A stretch of 64,000 nt of DNA from Trujillonella humicola (lineage in GTDB: Bacteria; Actinomycetota; Actinomycetes; Mycobacteriales; Geodermatophilaceae). Position 1 is the stretch's first letter; each line of letters starts with the position of its first letter. The position numbers were made by a program, and so were the translations under genes. The notes under the pieces are model-generated. The model saw nothing but the letters and a program-made list of their open reading frames with translations. It ran no database searches and was not told where the DNA came from. Positions 24,309 to 32,298 of the stretch are shown here, piece after piece. The DNA is taken from NCBI RefSeq assembly GCF_046233715.1, contig NZ_JBJNRJ010000010.1:1-64000 (forward strand). Direction: 5' to 3'.

Positions 24309-25702
24309 GCGGGCACCTCCTCGCGCTCGGTGACCAGCGGCAGCCCGGCCGGGCCGGCCGCGTCGAAGGAGTCGTCGACGGCCACGACGTCGAGCGGGTG
24401 CGCCTCGGCGCCGTGCGCGTCGAGCAGCGCGGCGACCACCCCCGCCCGGTAGCCACCGGCGCAGTGCACCCAGACCTCGCCGGCCGGCACCTCGTCGATG
24501 CGTCCCAGCACCTCGTGGATCGGGATGTGCAGCGAGCCGGCGATGTGCTGCCCGGCGCGCTCGGAGTCGCGGCGCACGTCCAGGACCACGGTGTCCGGGG
24601 ACCGCCGCAGCTGCGCGGCGAGGTCGGCGAAGGTGGCGGTGCGGTAGGTGCGCAGCGGCTGCCCGCCGGACCAGTCGGCGGGCCCGCCGGTGGCCATGGC
24701 GGCCGGGCGGTCGATGCCGACCCGGACCAGCTCCCGCTGGGCCTCGGCGACGTCGCCGGCGGTCTTCCCGAGCAGGGTGACCGGTGTGCCCCACGGGATG
24801 AGCCAGGCGAGGTAGGTCACGAAGGGGCCGTCGAGGCCGAAGTTCAGCGTGCCCCGCACGTGCCCGGCCGCGAACGCGGTCCGGCTGCGCAGGTCGACCA
24901 CCCACTCGCCGGCCTCGATCCGCTCCCGCAGCTGCGCGGGGTCGGCCGGCTCGGGGGGCGAGAGGTCGACGTCGGCCGGTCCGGCGGAGTTGGCCGGGGC
25001 CATGTGCGCGTAGTACGCCGGGTAGGCGTCCAGGCCGGCCAGCAGGTCGGCGACGTAGCGCTCCTCGTCGCTGGTCAGCACCGGGTTGGCCAGCTTCTCC
25101 TGCCCGATGGTGCTCGCCGTCGCGTCGGACTGGGTGGCCGAGCAGAAGCTGCCGAACCCGTGGGTGGGGTAGACGGCGGTCGCGTCGGGCAGCTCGGCGG
25201 CCAGCCGGCGCGCGGAGTGCCACTGGGCGTGGGCGAGCGTGTCGGTGTGGTCGGGGCCGAGCAGGTCCGGCCGGCCGGTGGAGCCGTACAGCAGCGAGCC
25301 CCCGGTGAACACCGCGACCGGCTCGTCCCCGTCGGACAGCGCGAACGACAGGTGGGTGTGCGTGTGACCCGGGGTGAGCAGCACCCGGACCCGCATCCGG
25401 TCGCCGACCGCCACGACGTCGCCGTCCCGCACCCCGACGCGGTCGAAGGACACCGGGTCGTCGGCGTTGAGCAGGTACCGGGCGCCGACGTCACGGGCCA
25501 GCTCGTACCCGCCGGTCACGTAGTCGTTGTGGATGTGGGACTCGAGGACGTGCGTGATGCGGACGCCGGCGGCCTCGGCCAGCGCCAGCACGCGGTCGGT
25601 GTCGCGCTGGGGGTCGACCACCAGCGCCACCTGCCCGTCGTGGGCGAGGTAGGTCCGGTCACCCAGGCCGGGGGTGTCCAGGGTCAGGACGGTGACGGTC
25701 AT
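24305..25702 (-). CDS. MBL-fold persulfide dioxygenase-like / double rhodanese protein (CstB/Blh type)
   Basis: A 465-residue enzyme. Residues 1-245 are a metallo-beta-lactamase fold with ESHIHNDYVTGG as the first metal motif and LTPGHTHTHLSF as the second, the arrangement of persulfide dioxygenases. Two rhodanese domains follow. The first (about 260-360) has lost its active-site Cys (LLGKTAGD in the loop), and the second (about 370-455) keeps CAGGYRAG. It would oxidise low-molecular-weight persulfides to sulfite and transfer sulfane sulfur, as CstB does in Staphylococcus. ATG start after GAGAGGAG. It overlaps the next rhodanese gene and is the main enzyme of this operon. Confidence 0.88.
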   Translation of the reverse strand: MTVTVLTLDTPGLGDRTYLAHDGQVALVVDPQRDTDRVLALAEAAGVRITHVLESHIHNDYVTGGYELARDVGARYLLNADDPVSFDRVGVRDGDVVAVGDRMRVRVLLTPGHTHTHLSFALSDGDEPVAVFTGGSLLYGSTGRPDLLGPDHTDTLAHAQWHSARRLAAELPDATAVYPTHGFGSFCSATQSDATASTIGQEKLANPVLTSDEERYVADLLAGLDAYPAYYAHMAPANSAGPADVDLSPPEPADPAQLRERIEAGEWVVDLRSRTAFAAGHVRGTLNFGLDGPFVTYLAWLIPWGTPVTLLGKTAGDVAEAQRELVRVGIDRPAAMATGGPADWSGGQPLRTYRTATFADLAAQLRRSPDTVVLDVRRDSERAGQHIAGSLHIPIHEVLGRIDEVPAGEVWVHCAGGYRAGVVAALLDAHGAEAHPLDVVAVDDSFDAAGPAGLPLVTEREEVPA

Positions 25703-25728
25703 CGGGGTGCTCCTCTCGGGCCGGCGGG

Positions 25729-26043
25729 TCATGCGCCGCTGTCGCAGGGGTGGCCGGAGGCGATCCAGGCGGCGGTGCCGCCGGCCACGTTGGTGGCGTC
25801 CACGCCCGCGGTGCGCAGGAACGCCGTGGCCTCGGCGCTGCGGCGTCCGGACTGGCAGACGACGTACACGGGGACGCCCGGCCGCAGCCCGGCGACCTGG
25901 GACCGCAGCCGGCCCAGCGGGAGGTTGCGTGCACCGGGCACGTGCCCGCGGCGGTACTCGTCCGGCTCGCGGACGTCGAGGACGAGCACGGCGCCCGCAC
26001 GCAGGCGGACGGCGAGCGTCGTGGGGTCGATCTCGGGGATCAC
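25729..26043 (-). CDS. Single-domain rhodanese
   Basis: A 104-residue sulfurtransferase with VLVLDVREPDEYRRGHVPGARNLPLG and the active loop CQSGRRSAEA; catalytic Cys present. It would carry persulfide sulfur between donor thiols and the MBL-rhodanese. GTG start after GAGAGGAGACC. As the first gene of the sulfur operon it sits directly downstream of the near-perfect CstR-type operator. Confidence 0.88.
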   Translation of the reverse strand: MIPEIDPTTLAVRLRAGAVLVLDVREPDEYRRGHVPGARNLPLGRLRSQVAGLRPGVPVYVVCQSGRRSAEATAFLRTAGVDATNVAGGTAAWIASGHPCDSGA

Positions 26044-26078
26044 GGGGGTCTCCTCTCCCGATCGGCAGCTCCGACCAT

Positions 26079-26094
26079 ATACCCCGGGGGGTAT
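26079..26094. promoter_or_regulatory. CstR/CsoR-type operator ATACCCC-GG-GGGGTAT
   Basis: A perfect inverted repeat with 7-bp arms and a GG spacer, the G-tract operator form of CsoR/CstR repressors. It lies 36 bases upstream of the first rhodanese start and overlaps a possible -10 (TATATG on the minus strand), a good position for repression. Confidence 0.8.
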
Positions 26095-26166
26095 CTGCGC
26101 CAACGGTCGACCGGGCCGCGGTGTTCCCGGACGTCCGCTCCCGGGCCGGCCGCGTCGGCGACCTGG

Positions 26167-27360
26167 TCACGACCGGTGCGCCTCGATCCCGTCGCCGTCC
26201 GGCCGACCGTTCCCGCGCGACGGCGGGCCCGGCGCGGGCGGCGGCTCCCGGTCCGGCCGGTCGCGCAGGGCGTCGAGCGTGGTCCGCCGGCCGGCGCGCA
26301 TGAACTCCGGCCAGCCCGAGGGGTCGAGGAACTGCGCGTAGAAGCCGGTGCCCCGCAGCTCCCGGTACGGCACCGGCTCCACCATCAGCACGCGCGCGGC
26401 CGCATGCAGACGCGCCAGGTTCTCGCGGGCCAGCTGGACCTGCTGGCTGGTGCGCACCTGGCCGGCCACCGCCAGCAGGCTGAGCCGGCGTCGTTCCCAG
26501 CCGGTCGCGTCCTCGCCGGCGAACCCGGGCGGGTAGAAGGCGTTGACCGCGAGCGCGGTGTCCACCGGCGGCTCGATGTCCAGCACCGGGTGCACCGGGA
26601 AGATGTCGACGATGCCGCCGTCGCACCACCAGCGCCCGCCCAGCGCCGCCGGCTGCACGAACAGCGGCAGGGAGACGGCCAGGCGGACGGCCCGCGCCAC
26701 GGGCAGGTCCGGGTACGTCCGCGGCCCGAGGTACTCGACGGTGTTGGTCTCGATGTTCCAGATCGGCGCGTAGGCAGGGGTGACCAGCTCCCCGAGGGTG
26801 CGGTCACCGAGCCGGCGGCGGTAGAACTCCTCCAGGCGGTTGCCCCGCACCAGCCCGGCCCAGCCGCGGTCACCGTCGAGCAGGGCGCGGCCGAGATCGC
26901 GCCACGACACGTCGACGTGCTTCCGCGGTTCCAGCGAGCCCACGAGCCGCGCGGTCTCGGCCGCGGACAGCCCGGCCGCCAGCGGGAAGCCGAAGAGCGC
27001 GCCCCCGGAGCACAGCGACCAGACCGCCACCCGGGTGCCGGTCTCCTCGAACGCCCGGGCGACACCGATCAGCGAGGCCAGGGCTCCGCTGCCGCCGGTG
27101 CTCACCACGCCGACCCGGCCGGTCAGGGCGGGCACGCCCGCAGCCCGCTCCGTGGGGAACGGGGCGCCGTGCGGGCGGGGCCGCCGCCGGGGGAGGGGCA
27201 GCACGGCACGCCCGACCGTGCCCAGGAAGCCGAGGTCCGCCGCGACGCCGACGGCGAGATCGCGCGCGCGGGTCAGCACGTCGAAGTACTGGCGGACCCG
27301 GAAGACGTCGAGCGCTGCGTCGAGCGGGCTCGGGCCGCGGGCACTGCCCGCACTCGTCAC
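26167..27360 (-). CDS. Patatin-like phospholipase with atypical nucleophile elbow
   Basis: A 397-residue patatin-like protein. The glycine-rich oxyanion loop is STGGSGALASLIGV. The nucleophile strand reads WSLCSGGALFG, where GxSxG is expected, so Ser is kept but the first Gly is Leu. The second member of the Ser-Asp dyad is in CDGGIVDIFPV. The N-terminal 80 residues are rich in Arg and may contact membranes. No signal peptide. The GTG at 27358-27360 is preceded by GGAGGTGGG. A lipid acyl hydrolase is likely. The spacer to the next gene carries DosR-like box F. Confidence 0.72.
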   Translation of the reverse strand: MTSAGSARGPSPLDAALDVFRVRQYFDVLTRARDLAVGVAADLGFLGTVGRAVLPLPRRRPRPHGAPFPTERAAGVPALTGRVGVVSTGGSGALASLIGVARAFEETGTRVAVWSLCSGGALFGFPLAAGLSAAETARLVGSLEPRKHVDVSWRDLGRALLDGDRGWAGLVRGNRLEEFYRRRLGDRTLGELVTPAYAPIWNIETNTVEYLGPRTYPDLPVARAVRLAVSLPLFVQPAALGGRWWCDGGIVDIFPVHPVLDIEPPVDTALAVNAFYPPGFAGEDATGWERRRLSLLAVAGQVRTSQQVQLARENLARLHAAARVLMVEPVPYRELRGTGFYAQFLDPSGWPEFMRAGRRTTLDALRDRPDREPPPAPGPPSRGNGRPDGDGIEAHRS

Positions 27361-27495
27361 GGCCCACCTCCGGCGTCGACCGGCGTCCTGCGGGCAGCCT
27401 CCCCGGCTCCCTCCTGGCCCCTCAGGGGCGAACGGCACCCGCCCGGGTGAGCAAGGGCCCGGACGGGCCCGACGGGCTCTGGGTCACCGGGAGGA

Positions 27496-27509
27496 GGGAC
27501 CTTGGTCGG
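27496..27509 (+). promoter_or_regulatory. DosR-like box F (GGGACCTTGGTCGG)
   Basis: GGGAC-N4-GTCGG, in the divergent spacer between the patatin and the envelope operon that starts at 27604. The core CTTG equals that of box K before the acyl-CoA ligase. Confidence 0.42.
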
Positions 27510-27603
27510 TGCCGCACACCGACCGGCGGGGGCCAGGATCCGCGGTACGGGACGGACCGGTGCCGTTCGGTTCCCACGGCTGAGTCGAGGCTCGGGGGTC
27601 GCG

Positions 27604-28224
27604 ATGGTGGAGGGCAGCAGGCGGGCCGGGACGCCGGGTCCGGTCGTCCCGGCCCTCCTGGTCGTGGTGGCCGCGGCCCTGGCCGGCTGCGCCGCCGAGC
27701 CGGACCCGGGCCGGCCGGCGCCCCCGGCCGCCACCGCGGTCGACTGGCTGGACACCACCTACTCCCTGACGTGCGACGGGGTGGCCCCCGGCGAGCTGCG
27801 GGCGACCGTCGTCCGCGGCACCGCCCGGGTGCCGGCGGACGCCGCGGTGCCACCCCACTACGACCACTACGACGTGCGGGTCTCGGCCACGGCGCGCGGA
27901 GACCTGGACGGCGACGGCGCCGCCGACACCGCCGTGCTGCTGAGCTGCTCCCCGCAGCCGTCGAACGGCGAGCTCCAGGAGGTGCAGGCCTTCGCGGCCG
28001 ACGGCACCCGGCTCGGCGTCCTGCCCTCCCCGCGGACGCTGCGGCGGGGGACGGAGATCCCGCCGGTCTACGACCCGGCGGGCCTGGCGGTCCGCGGGCA
28101 GGAGATCGTCGCCGGTATGCGGGCCTACGGCCCGGCCGACACCCACGCCGGCGGCCCGTCGGTCCCCCTGACCGTCCGGTGGCGCTTCGACGGGCGCGAC
28201 TTCGTGCGGGTGGCGGCGTCGTGA
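27604..28224 (+). CDS. Predicted lipoprotein
   Basis: A 206-residue protein with a signal sequence and lipobox ALAGC, so it should be lipidated and face the outside. The mature part has an internal GDLDGDGAADTAVLL stretch, similar to the FG-GAP/VCBS calcium-loop repeats, and a late VPLTVRWRFDGRDFVRV strand pair. No family name can be given. It is the first gene of a three-gene operon with a membrane protein (GTGA overlap) and the SEDS-PBP fusion, which suggests a periplasmic partner for wall synthesis. The ATG at 27604 directly follows gtcgcg; the ribosome site is weak. Confidence 0.7.
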   Translation: MVEGSRRAGTPGPVVPALLVVVAAALAGCAAEPDPGRPAPPAATAVDWLDTTYSLTCDGVAPGELRATVVRGTARVPADAAVPPHYDHYDVRVSATARGDLDGDGAADTAVLLSCSPQPSNGELQEVQAFAADGTRLGVLPSPRTLRRGTEIPPVYDPAGLAVRGQEIVAGMRAYGPADTHAGGPSVPLTVRWRFDGRDFVRVAAS

Positions 28225-29294
28225 CCGGCCCGCGGGACCCGGAGGGCGTGGACCTGGGTCACCTGCTGTCCCTGGCCCGGCTCACCCCCGCCCAGGCCGT
28301 CGAGCTGGCCGCCGGCGTGCTCGACGGCGCGGACCGCGGCGGCCCGGCGGCTCCGGTCGTCACCGCCGACGGCCGCGTGCTGCCCGGGCCCGCCGGCGGG
28401 GCCGGGCGGCCGGGCGAGGCGGCGCGGCCGCAGCGGGCGGCGGCGCTCCTGGCCGACATCGCGGCGGCGGCCCACCCGGCCGGGCCGGCCGAGGAGCGGC
28501 TGCTCGCCGACGTGCGTCACGCGGGAGAGGCCCTTCCCGGAGCGGACGCGGCACGGCTCAGGGTGCGGGAGGCAGCGGCACGTGCCGACGGGCCGGCGGT
28601 CCGCGCGGAACTCGCGGCCCTGGTGCGGACCGTCCGGGCGGTGCCCGGTCCGGCGTCCCGGCCGGTACCGCGGTCCGTCGCCGGCCGGCCCGCCGCACGC
28701 GGCGGCGCAGCCCGGGCGGAGCGGCCCGCCGAGCGCGGCCCCGCGGGCCGGCCCCGGGCCACCGGACGGCGACTCGGCGCCTGGCTGGTGTCCCTCGTGG
28801 TGCTCGCCGCCGTGGTCGCGGCCGAGGTCGTGCTGCTGCGCGACGACATCGCCGCGGACATCGCTCTCCTCCTGGACGCCGGCCGGGACGGGACGGAGCG
28901 GTCGTCGACCGGGCCGTCCGCCGACCCCCCGGTCCCGGCGGCCGCGGCCCCGGCCGCCGGGCGCGTGGCCGGGGTGGACCTCCGCCTGCTGGACGCGTGC
29001 GCACCGGGCGCGCCGTGCGCCGTTCGGGTGCTCGTCCGGCTGGTCCCCGGTGCCGAGACCTCGGTCGTCACCTGGTCCTACCGCGTGCTGGACCGGTGCA
29101 CCGGTGCCGCCGGCACGGTCCCGGGCGGCACGGTCACCGTCGCCCCGCAGGCCGGGTCGGCGGTCGCGGTCGGCACGATCCCGCTGCCCCCGGCCGCCGG
29201 GATCGCGGTCAGCGCGGTCACCGACGCGCCCGCGGTCGCCGCCTCGCCGCCGGTGGCGGTCGGGTCCTGCAGCTCCGGCGCCGGTCCCGGCTGA
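28221..29294 (+). CDS. Bitopic membrane protein upstream of SEDS-PBP fusion
   Basis: A 357-residue protein with a long cytosolic part (1-190) of alanine/arginine-rich helices, a single membrane helix (around 192-210, AWLVSLVVLAAVVAAEVVLL) and an extracytoplasmic part of about 145 residues with four cysteines in DACAPGAPCAV and DRCTG plus SCSSG, probably disulfide-linked. No family recognised. GTG start overlaps the lipoprotein stop. The topology suits a regulator linking the cytosol with the transpeptidase made by the next gene, but that is inference from operon position. Confidence 0.62.
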   Translation: MTGPRDPEGVDLGHLLSLARLTPAQAVELAAGVLDGADRGGPAAPVVTADGRVLPGPAGGAGRPGEAARPQRAAALLADIAAAAHPAGPAEERLLADVRHAGEALPGADAARLRVREAAARADGPAVRAELAALVRTVRAVPGPASRPVPRSVAGRPAARGGAARAERPAERGPAGRPRATGRRLGAWLVSLVVLAAVVAAEVVLLRDDIAADIALLLDAGRDGTERSSTGPSADPPVPAAAAPAAGRVAGVDLRLLDACAPGAPCAVRVLVRLVPGAETSVVTWSYRVLDRCTGAAGTVPGGTVTVAPQAGSAVAVGTIPLPPAAGIAVSAVTDAPAVAASPPVAVGSCSSGAGPG

Positions 29295-29316
29295 CGGCCG
29301 CAGGAGGGGATCGGAC

Positions 29317-32250
29317 GTGTCGAGGGCCCGAGCTCCCGAGGTCACCGAGCGGCGCCGCACCCGCGAGGCGCGCCGCGACCGGCGGGGCGCCGCGTTCGAC
29401 CTGCTGGCCGTCGTCGCCGCGCTGGCCCTGGTGGGCCTGGGCCTGGCCAACCTGGTCCTCGTCGGCGCCGCCGACCTCGCCGCCCGGCAGGGGCTCATCG
29501 CCGCCGGTGGGCTGCTCGCGCTCGCGGCGGCCTGGCGGTTCCGTGCGCGGTCCCTGGCCGCGCTCTCCTGGGTGACCTACGTGTTCGCGGTGCTGCTGCT
29601 CGTCGGTGTCCTGGCGGTCGGCCTGTCGGCCAACGGCGCGACCCGGTGGTTCGCCATCGGCTCGCTGACCTTCCAGCCCTCGGAGCTGGCCAAGATCGGC
29701 CTGCTCCTGGTGCTGGCCGCCGTCCTGGGGTCCGGCCGGCCCGCGTGGCAGCGCTTCTGGCTGGCGCTGGTGCTGGCGGCGGTGCCGATCGGCCTGACCC
29801 TGCTGCAGCCCGACCTCAGCACCACGATGCTGCTGGTGGTCCTGACCACGGTGATGCTCGTCCTCGGACGGGTGCCGGCGCGGTTCCTGCTGCCGCTGGC
29901 CGCCACCGCAGCAGTGGCGGCGCCGCTGCTGATCGGCATGCTGCGGCCCTACCAGGTGGCCCGCCTCGGCAGCTTCCTGGTCGGCGCCCACGAGTCGCCG
30001 ACCGGGTCGGGCTGGGCCGTCCGGCAGGCGCACATCGCCCTGGGCTCGGCGGGGCTGTTCGGGCGCGGCGAGGACCCGCTGCGGGAGCTGCGGGCGCAGT
30101 ACCTGCCCGAGCGCGACACCGACCTGGCGCCGGCCAGCCTGGTCGGTCAGTGGGGGCTGGCGGCCGGCGCCCTGGTGGTGCTCGCCGCCCTGCTGCTGGT
30201 GTGGCGGCTGGCCCTGGCCGGGCGCGCGGCCCGCACCCCGCAGGGCGCGCTGGTGGCCGGCGGGCTGGCGATCCTGATCGGCGTGGAGACCGTGGTCTCC
30301 GTCGGCGCCAACCTGGGCCTGCTGCCCCTGGCCGGCGTCCCGTTCCCGCTGCTCAGCTACGGCGGCACCGCGCTGGTCGTGCACCTGGCCGCCATCGGCG
30401 TCGTCCTGTCCGTCCGCCGGGACGGTGCGCGGCGCCGGCTGTGGGCACCGGTGTCGCGGCGCAGCATCCGTCCGCGGCTGGTCCGGCTGGGCGCGGTCGC
30501 GCTGTCGCTGCTCATGCTGTCGTTCGGGTTCTACGGCTGGCGGCTCCAGGCGACCCGCGGGGAGGAGCTGCAGGTCGTCGGCGACGACCAGATGACGCGC
30601 TGCCTGCGCCTGCCGGCGCCGCGGGGAGCCATCACCGACCGGCACGACGCGCCGCTGGCGGTGAACGCCGCCGACGTCGGGGCGGGCGTGGACCGGGTGC
30701 TCGTGGTCCCCGCCCTGCTGCGTGCCCGGCCCGCCGACGTCGACCGCCTCGCCGACCTGGTCGGCCGCCCTCGCCCGGACCTGCAGGCCGAGCTGGACGC
30801 GACCGCGGACACCACGCTGTCGCTGCCGGTGGCCGACGTGCCCCGCGGAGTCGCCGACGCGGTCACCGCCGCGGGCCTCGCCGGCGTCCTCGTCGTCCCC
30901 GAGCCGCGCCGGACCTACCCGGAGGGGGCGCTGCTCGGGCCGGTGCTGGGCTTCGTCGGGGTGGCCACGGCCGAGGACGAGCAGCGCTGGCCGAACCTGC
31001 CGGCGGGGGAGATCGTCGGCCGGGCCGGCCTGGAGCGGCAGTACGACGCGGTCCTGCGCGGGATCAACGGACGGCAGTGCGTGTACGTGGACCCGCGGGG
31101 CGTGCCGGTCGCGCTCGGGGAGCGCCGCGAGCCGGTGCGCGGGGCGGACCTGCGGCTCTCCCTCGACCTGGGCCTGCAGCGCCGGCTCGACGCGGGGGTC
31201 GCCGCGGCCGTCCGGGCCCAGCCGCGGCCCCGGGACAAGATCGGCGCCGCCGTGGCGATGGACCCGCGGACCGGCCAGGTGCTGGCCATCGCCAGCTACC
31301 CGTCGTTCGACAACAACCTCTACGGGCCGCCGCTGGACGCCGCGGCGCTGCAGGCCGCGGCCGAGGCACCGGGCTCCCCGATGCTCGAGCACGTCACCCA
31401 GGCCGTCGTGCCGCCGGGGTCGACGTTCAAGCTGGTCGTGGCCGCGGCCAACCAGATCCACCGGGTGTGGTCGCCGGACCTCGTGGTGCCGACCGGGGCG
31501 AGCTTCACCTACGGCGGGCACACCTTCGGCAACTGGCGGCCGATGGGCCCGATGGACCTGCGGCAGGCCATCGCCGTCTCCAACGACGTGTACTTCTACA
31601 AGCTCGCGCTCGCCCTCGGCCCGGAGGCGGTCGCCGAGACGGCCACCGCGCTGGGCGTGGGGCGGCCGACCGGGATCGACCTGCCGGGGGAGTCCGCCGG
31701 CTACCTCGGCACTCCCGGGTCGGTCGAGGCCCGGGGCGGCACCTGGTACGGGGGGTCGACGGTGATCCTCGGCATCGGGCAGGGCGAGATCCAGGTGTCG
31801 CCGCTGCAGAACGCGCTGTGGACCGCCGCCCTGGCCACCGGCAGCCTCGTGACCCCGCGGCTGGGGATGACGGTCGGCACCGGGACGGCGCACACGGCGC
31901 TGCCGGCGCCGGCGGTCACGCCGCTGCCCTTCGCCGCCGATCTCGGCCCGGTGCGCGACGGGATGGTGGACGTCGTCACCGGCGGTACCGGTACCCGCGC
32001 CGGGGTGTACGGGGTGACGGTGGGGGCGAAGACCGGCACGGCCCAGGACGGCGGCCTGCGCGACGACGAGTACGACAACTGGATGTCGGCGGTCGCGCCG
32101 ATGGAGGCCCCGGAGATCGCCCTCACCGTGCTGACCCAGGGCCCGGGGTCGGGTGCCAACAGCGCGTCGGGTGTGGCGGCCGACGGCCTGCGCTACTACC
32201 TCGACCACCGGGCGGAGATCCTGGCCACCGGACCGGTGGCCGGTCCCTGA
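29317..32250 (+). CDS. Natural fusion of RodA-like SEDS glycosyltransferase and class B PBP
   Basis: A 977-residue single chain. Residues 25-375 form a SEDS polymerase with about ten spans, FQPSELAKIGLLLVLA and the conserved loop QYLPERDTDLA, whose Asp (about 269) aligns with the catalytic Asp of RodA; PFPLLSYGG near residue 350 is also typical. After a new membrane helix (about 388-406) comes a class B penicillin-binding protein: PRGAITDRHDAPLA, then the transpeptidase with PGSTFK (Ser about 702, Lys 705), SND (about 755) and KTGT (about 905). Thus lipid II polymerisation and cross-linking sit in one polypeptide; normally RodA and PBP2 are separate. GTG start after GGAGGGG. It is convergent with an MreB-like gene, completing a rod-complex-like set. 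Confidence 0.9.
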   Translation: MSRARAPEVTERRRTREARRDRRGAAFDLLAVVAALALVGLGLANLVLVGAADLAARQGLIAAGGLLALAAAWRFRARSLAALSWVTYVFAVLLLVGVLAVGLSANGATRWFAIGSLTFQPSELAKIGLLLVLAAVLGSGRPAWQRFWLALVLAAVPIGLTLLQPDLSTTMLLVVLTTVMLVLGRVPARFLLPLAATAAVAAPLLIGMLRPYQVARLGSFLVGAHESPTGSGWAVRQAHIALGSAGLFGRGEDPLRELRAQYLPERDTDLAPASLVGQWGLAAGALVVLAALLLVWRLALAGRAARTPQGALVAGGLAILIGVETVVSVGANLGLLPLAGVPFPLLSYGGTALVVHLAAIGVVLSVRRDGARRRLWAPVSRRSIRPRLVRLGAVALSLLMLSFGFYGWRLQATRGEELQVVGDDQMTRCLRLPAPRGAITDRHDAPLAVNAADVGAGVDRVLVVPALLRARPADVDRLADLVGRPRPDLQAELDATADTTLSLPVADVPRGVADAVTAAGLAGVLVVPEPRRTYPEGALLGPVLGFVGVATAEDEQRWPNLPAGEIVGRAGLERQYDAVLRGINGRQCVYVDPRGVPVALGERREPVRGADLRLSLDLGLQRRLDAGVAAAVRAQPRPRDKIGAAVAMDPRTGQVLAIASYPSFDNNLYGPPLDAAALQAAAEAPGSPMLEHVTQAVVPPGSTFKLVVAAANQIHRVWSPDLVVPTGASFTYGGHTFGNWRPMGPMDLRQAIAVSNDVYFYKLALALGPEAVAETATALGVGRPTGIDLPGESAGYLGTPGSVEARGGTWYGGSTVILGIGQGEIQVSPLQNALWTAALATGSLVTPRLGMTVGTGTAHTALPAPAVTPLPFAADLGPVRDGMVDVVTGGTGTRAGVYGVTVGAKTGTAQDGGLRDDEYDNWMSAVAPMEAPEIALTVLTQGPGSGANSASGVAADGLRYYLDHRAEILATGPVAGP

Positions 32251-32298
32251 CCGTCCGGGCTCCGCGGCCGACCTGCCGGCCGGCGGCGGGCCCGGGGA

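Noticed and set aside
29218..32208. Very long antisense open frame (about 996 codons) opposite the SEDS-PBP gene
   Set aside because: High GC removes stop codons from antisense frames; its composition is His/Gln/Arg-rich without motifs, and the sense strand has full SEDS and PBP signatures.
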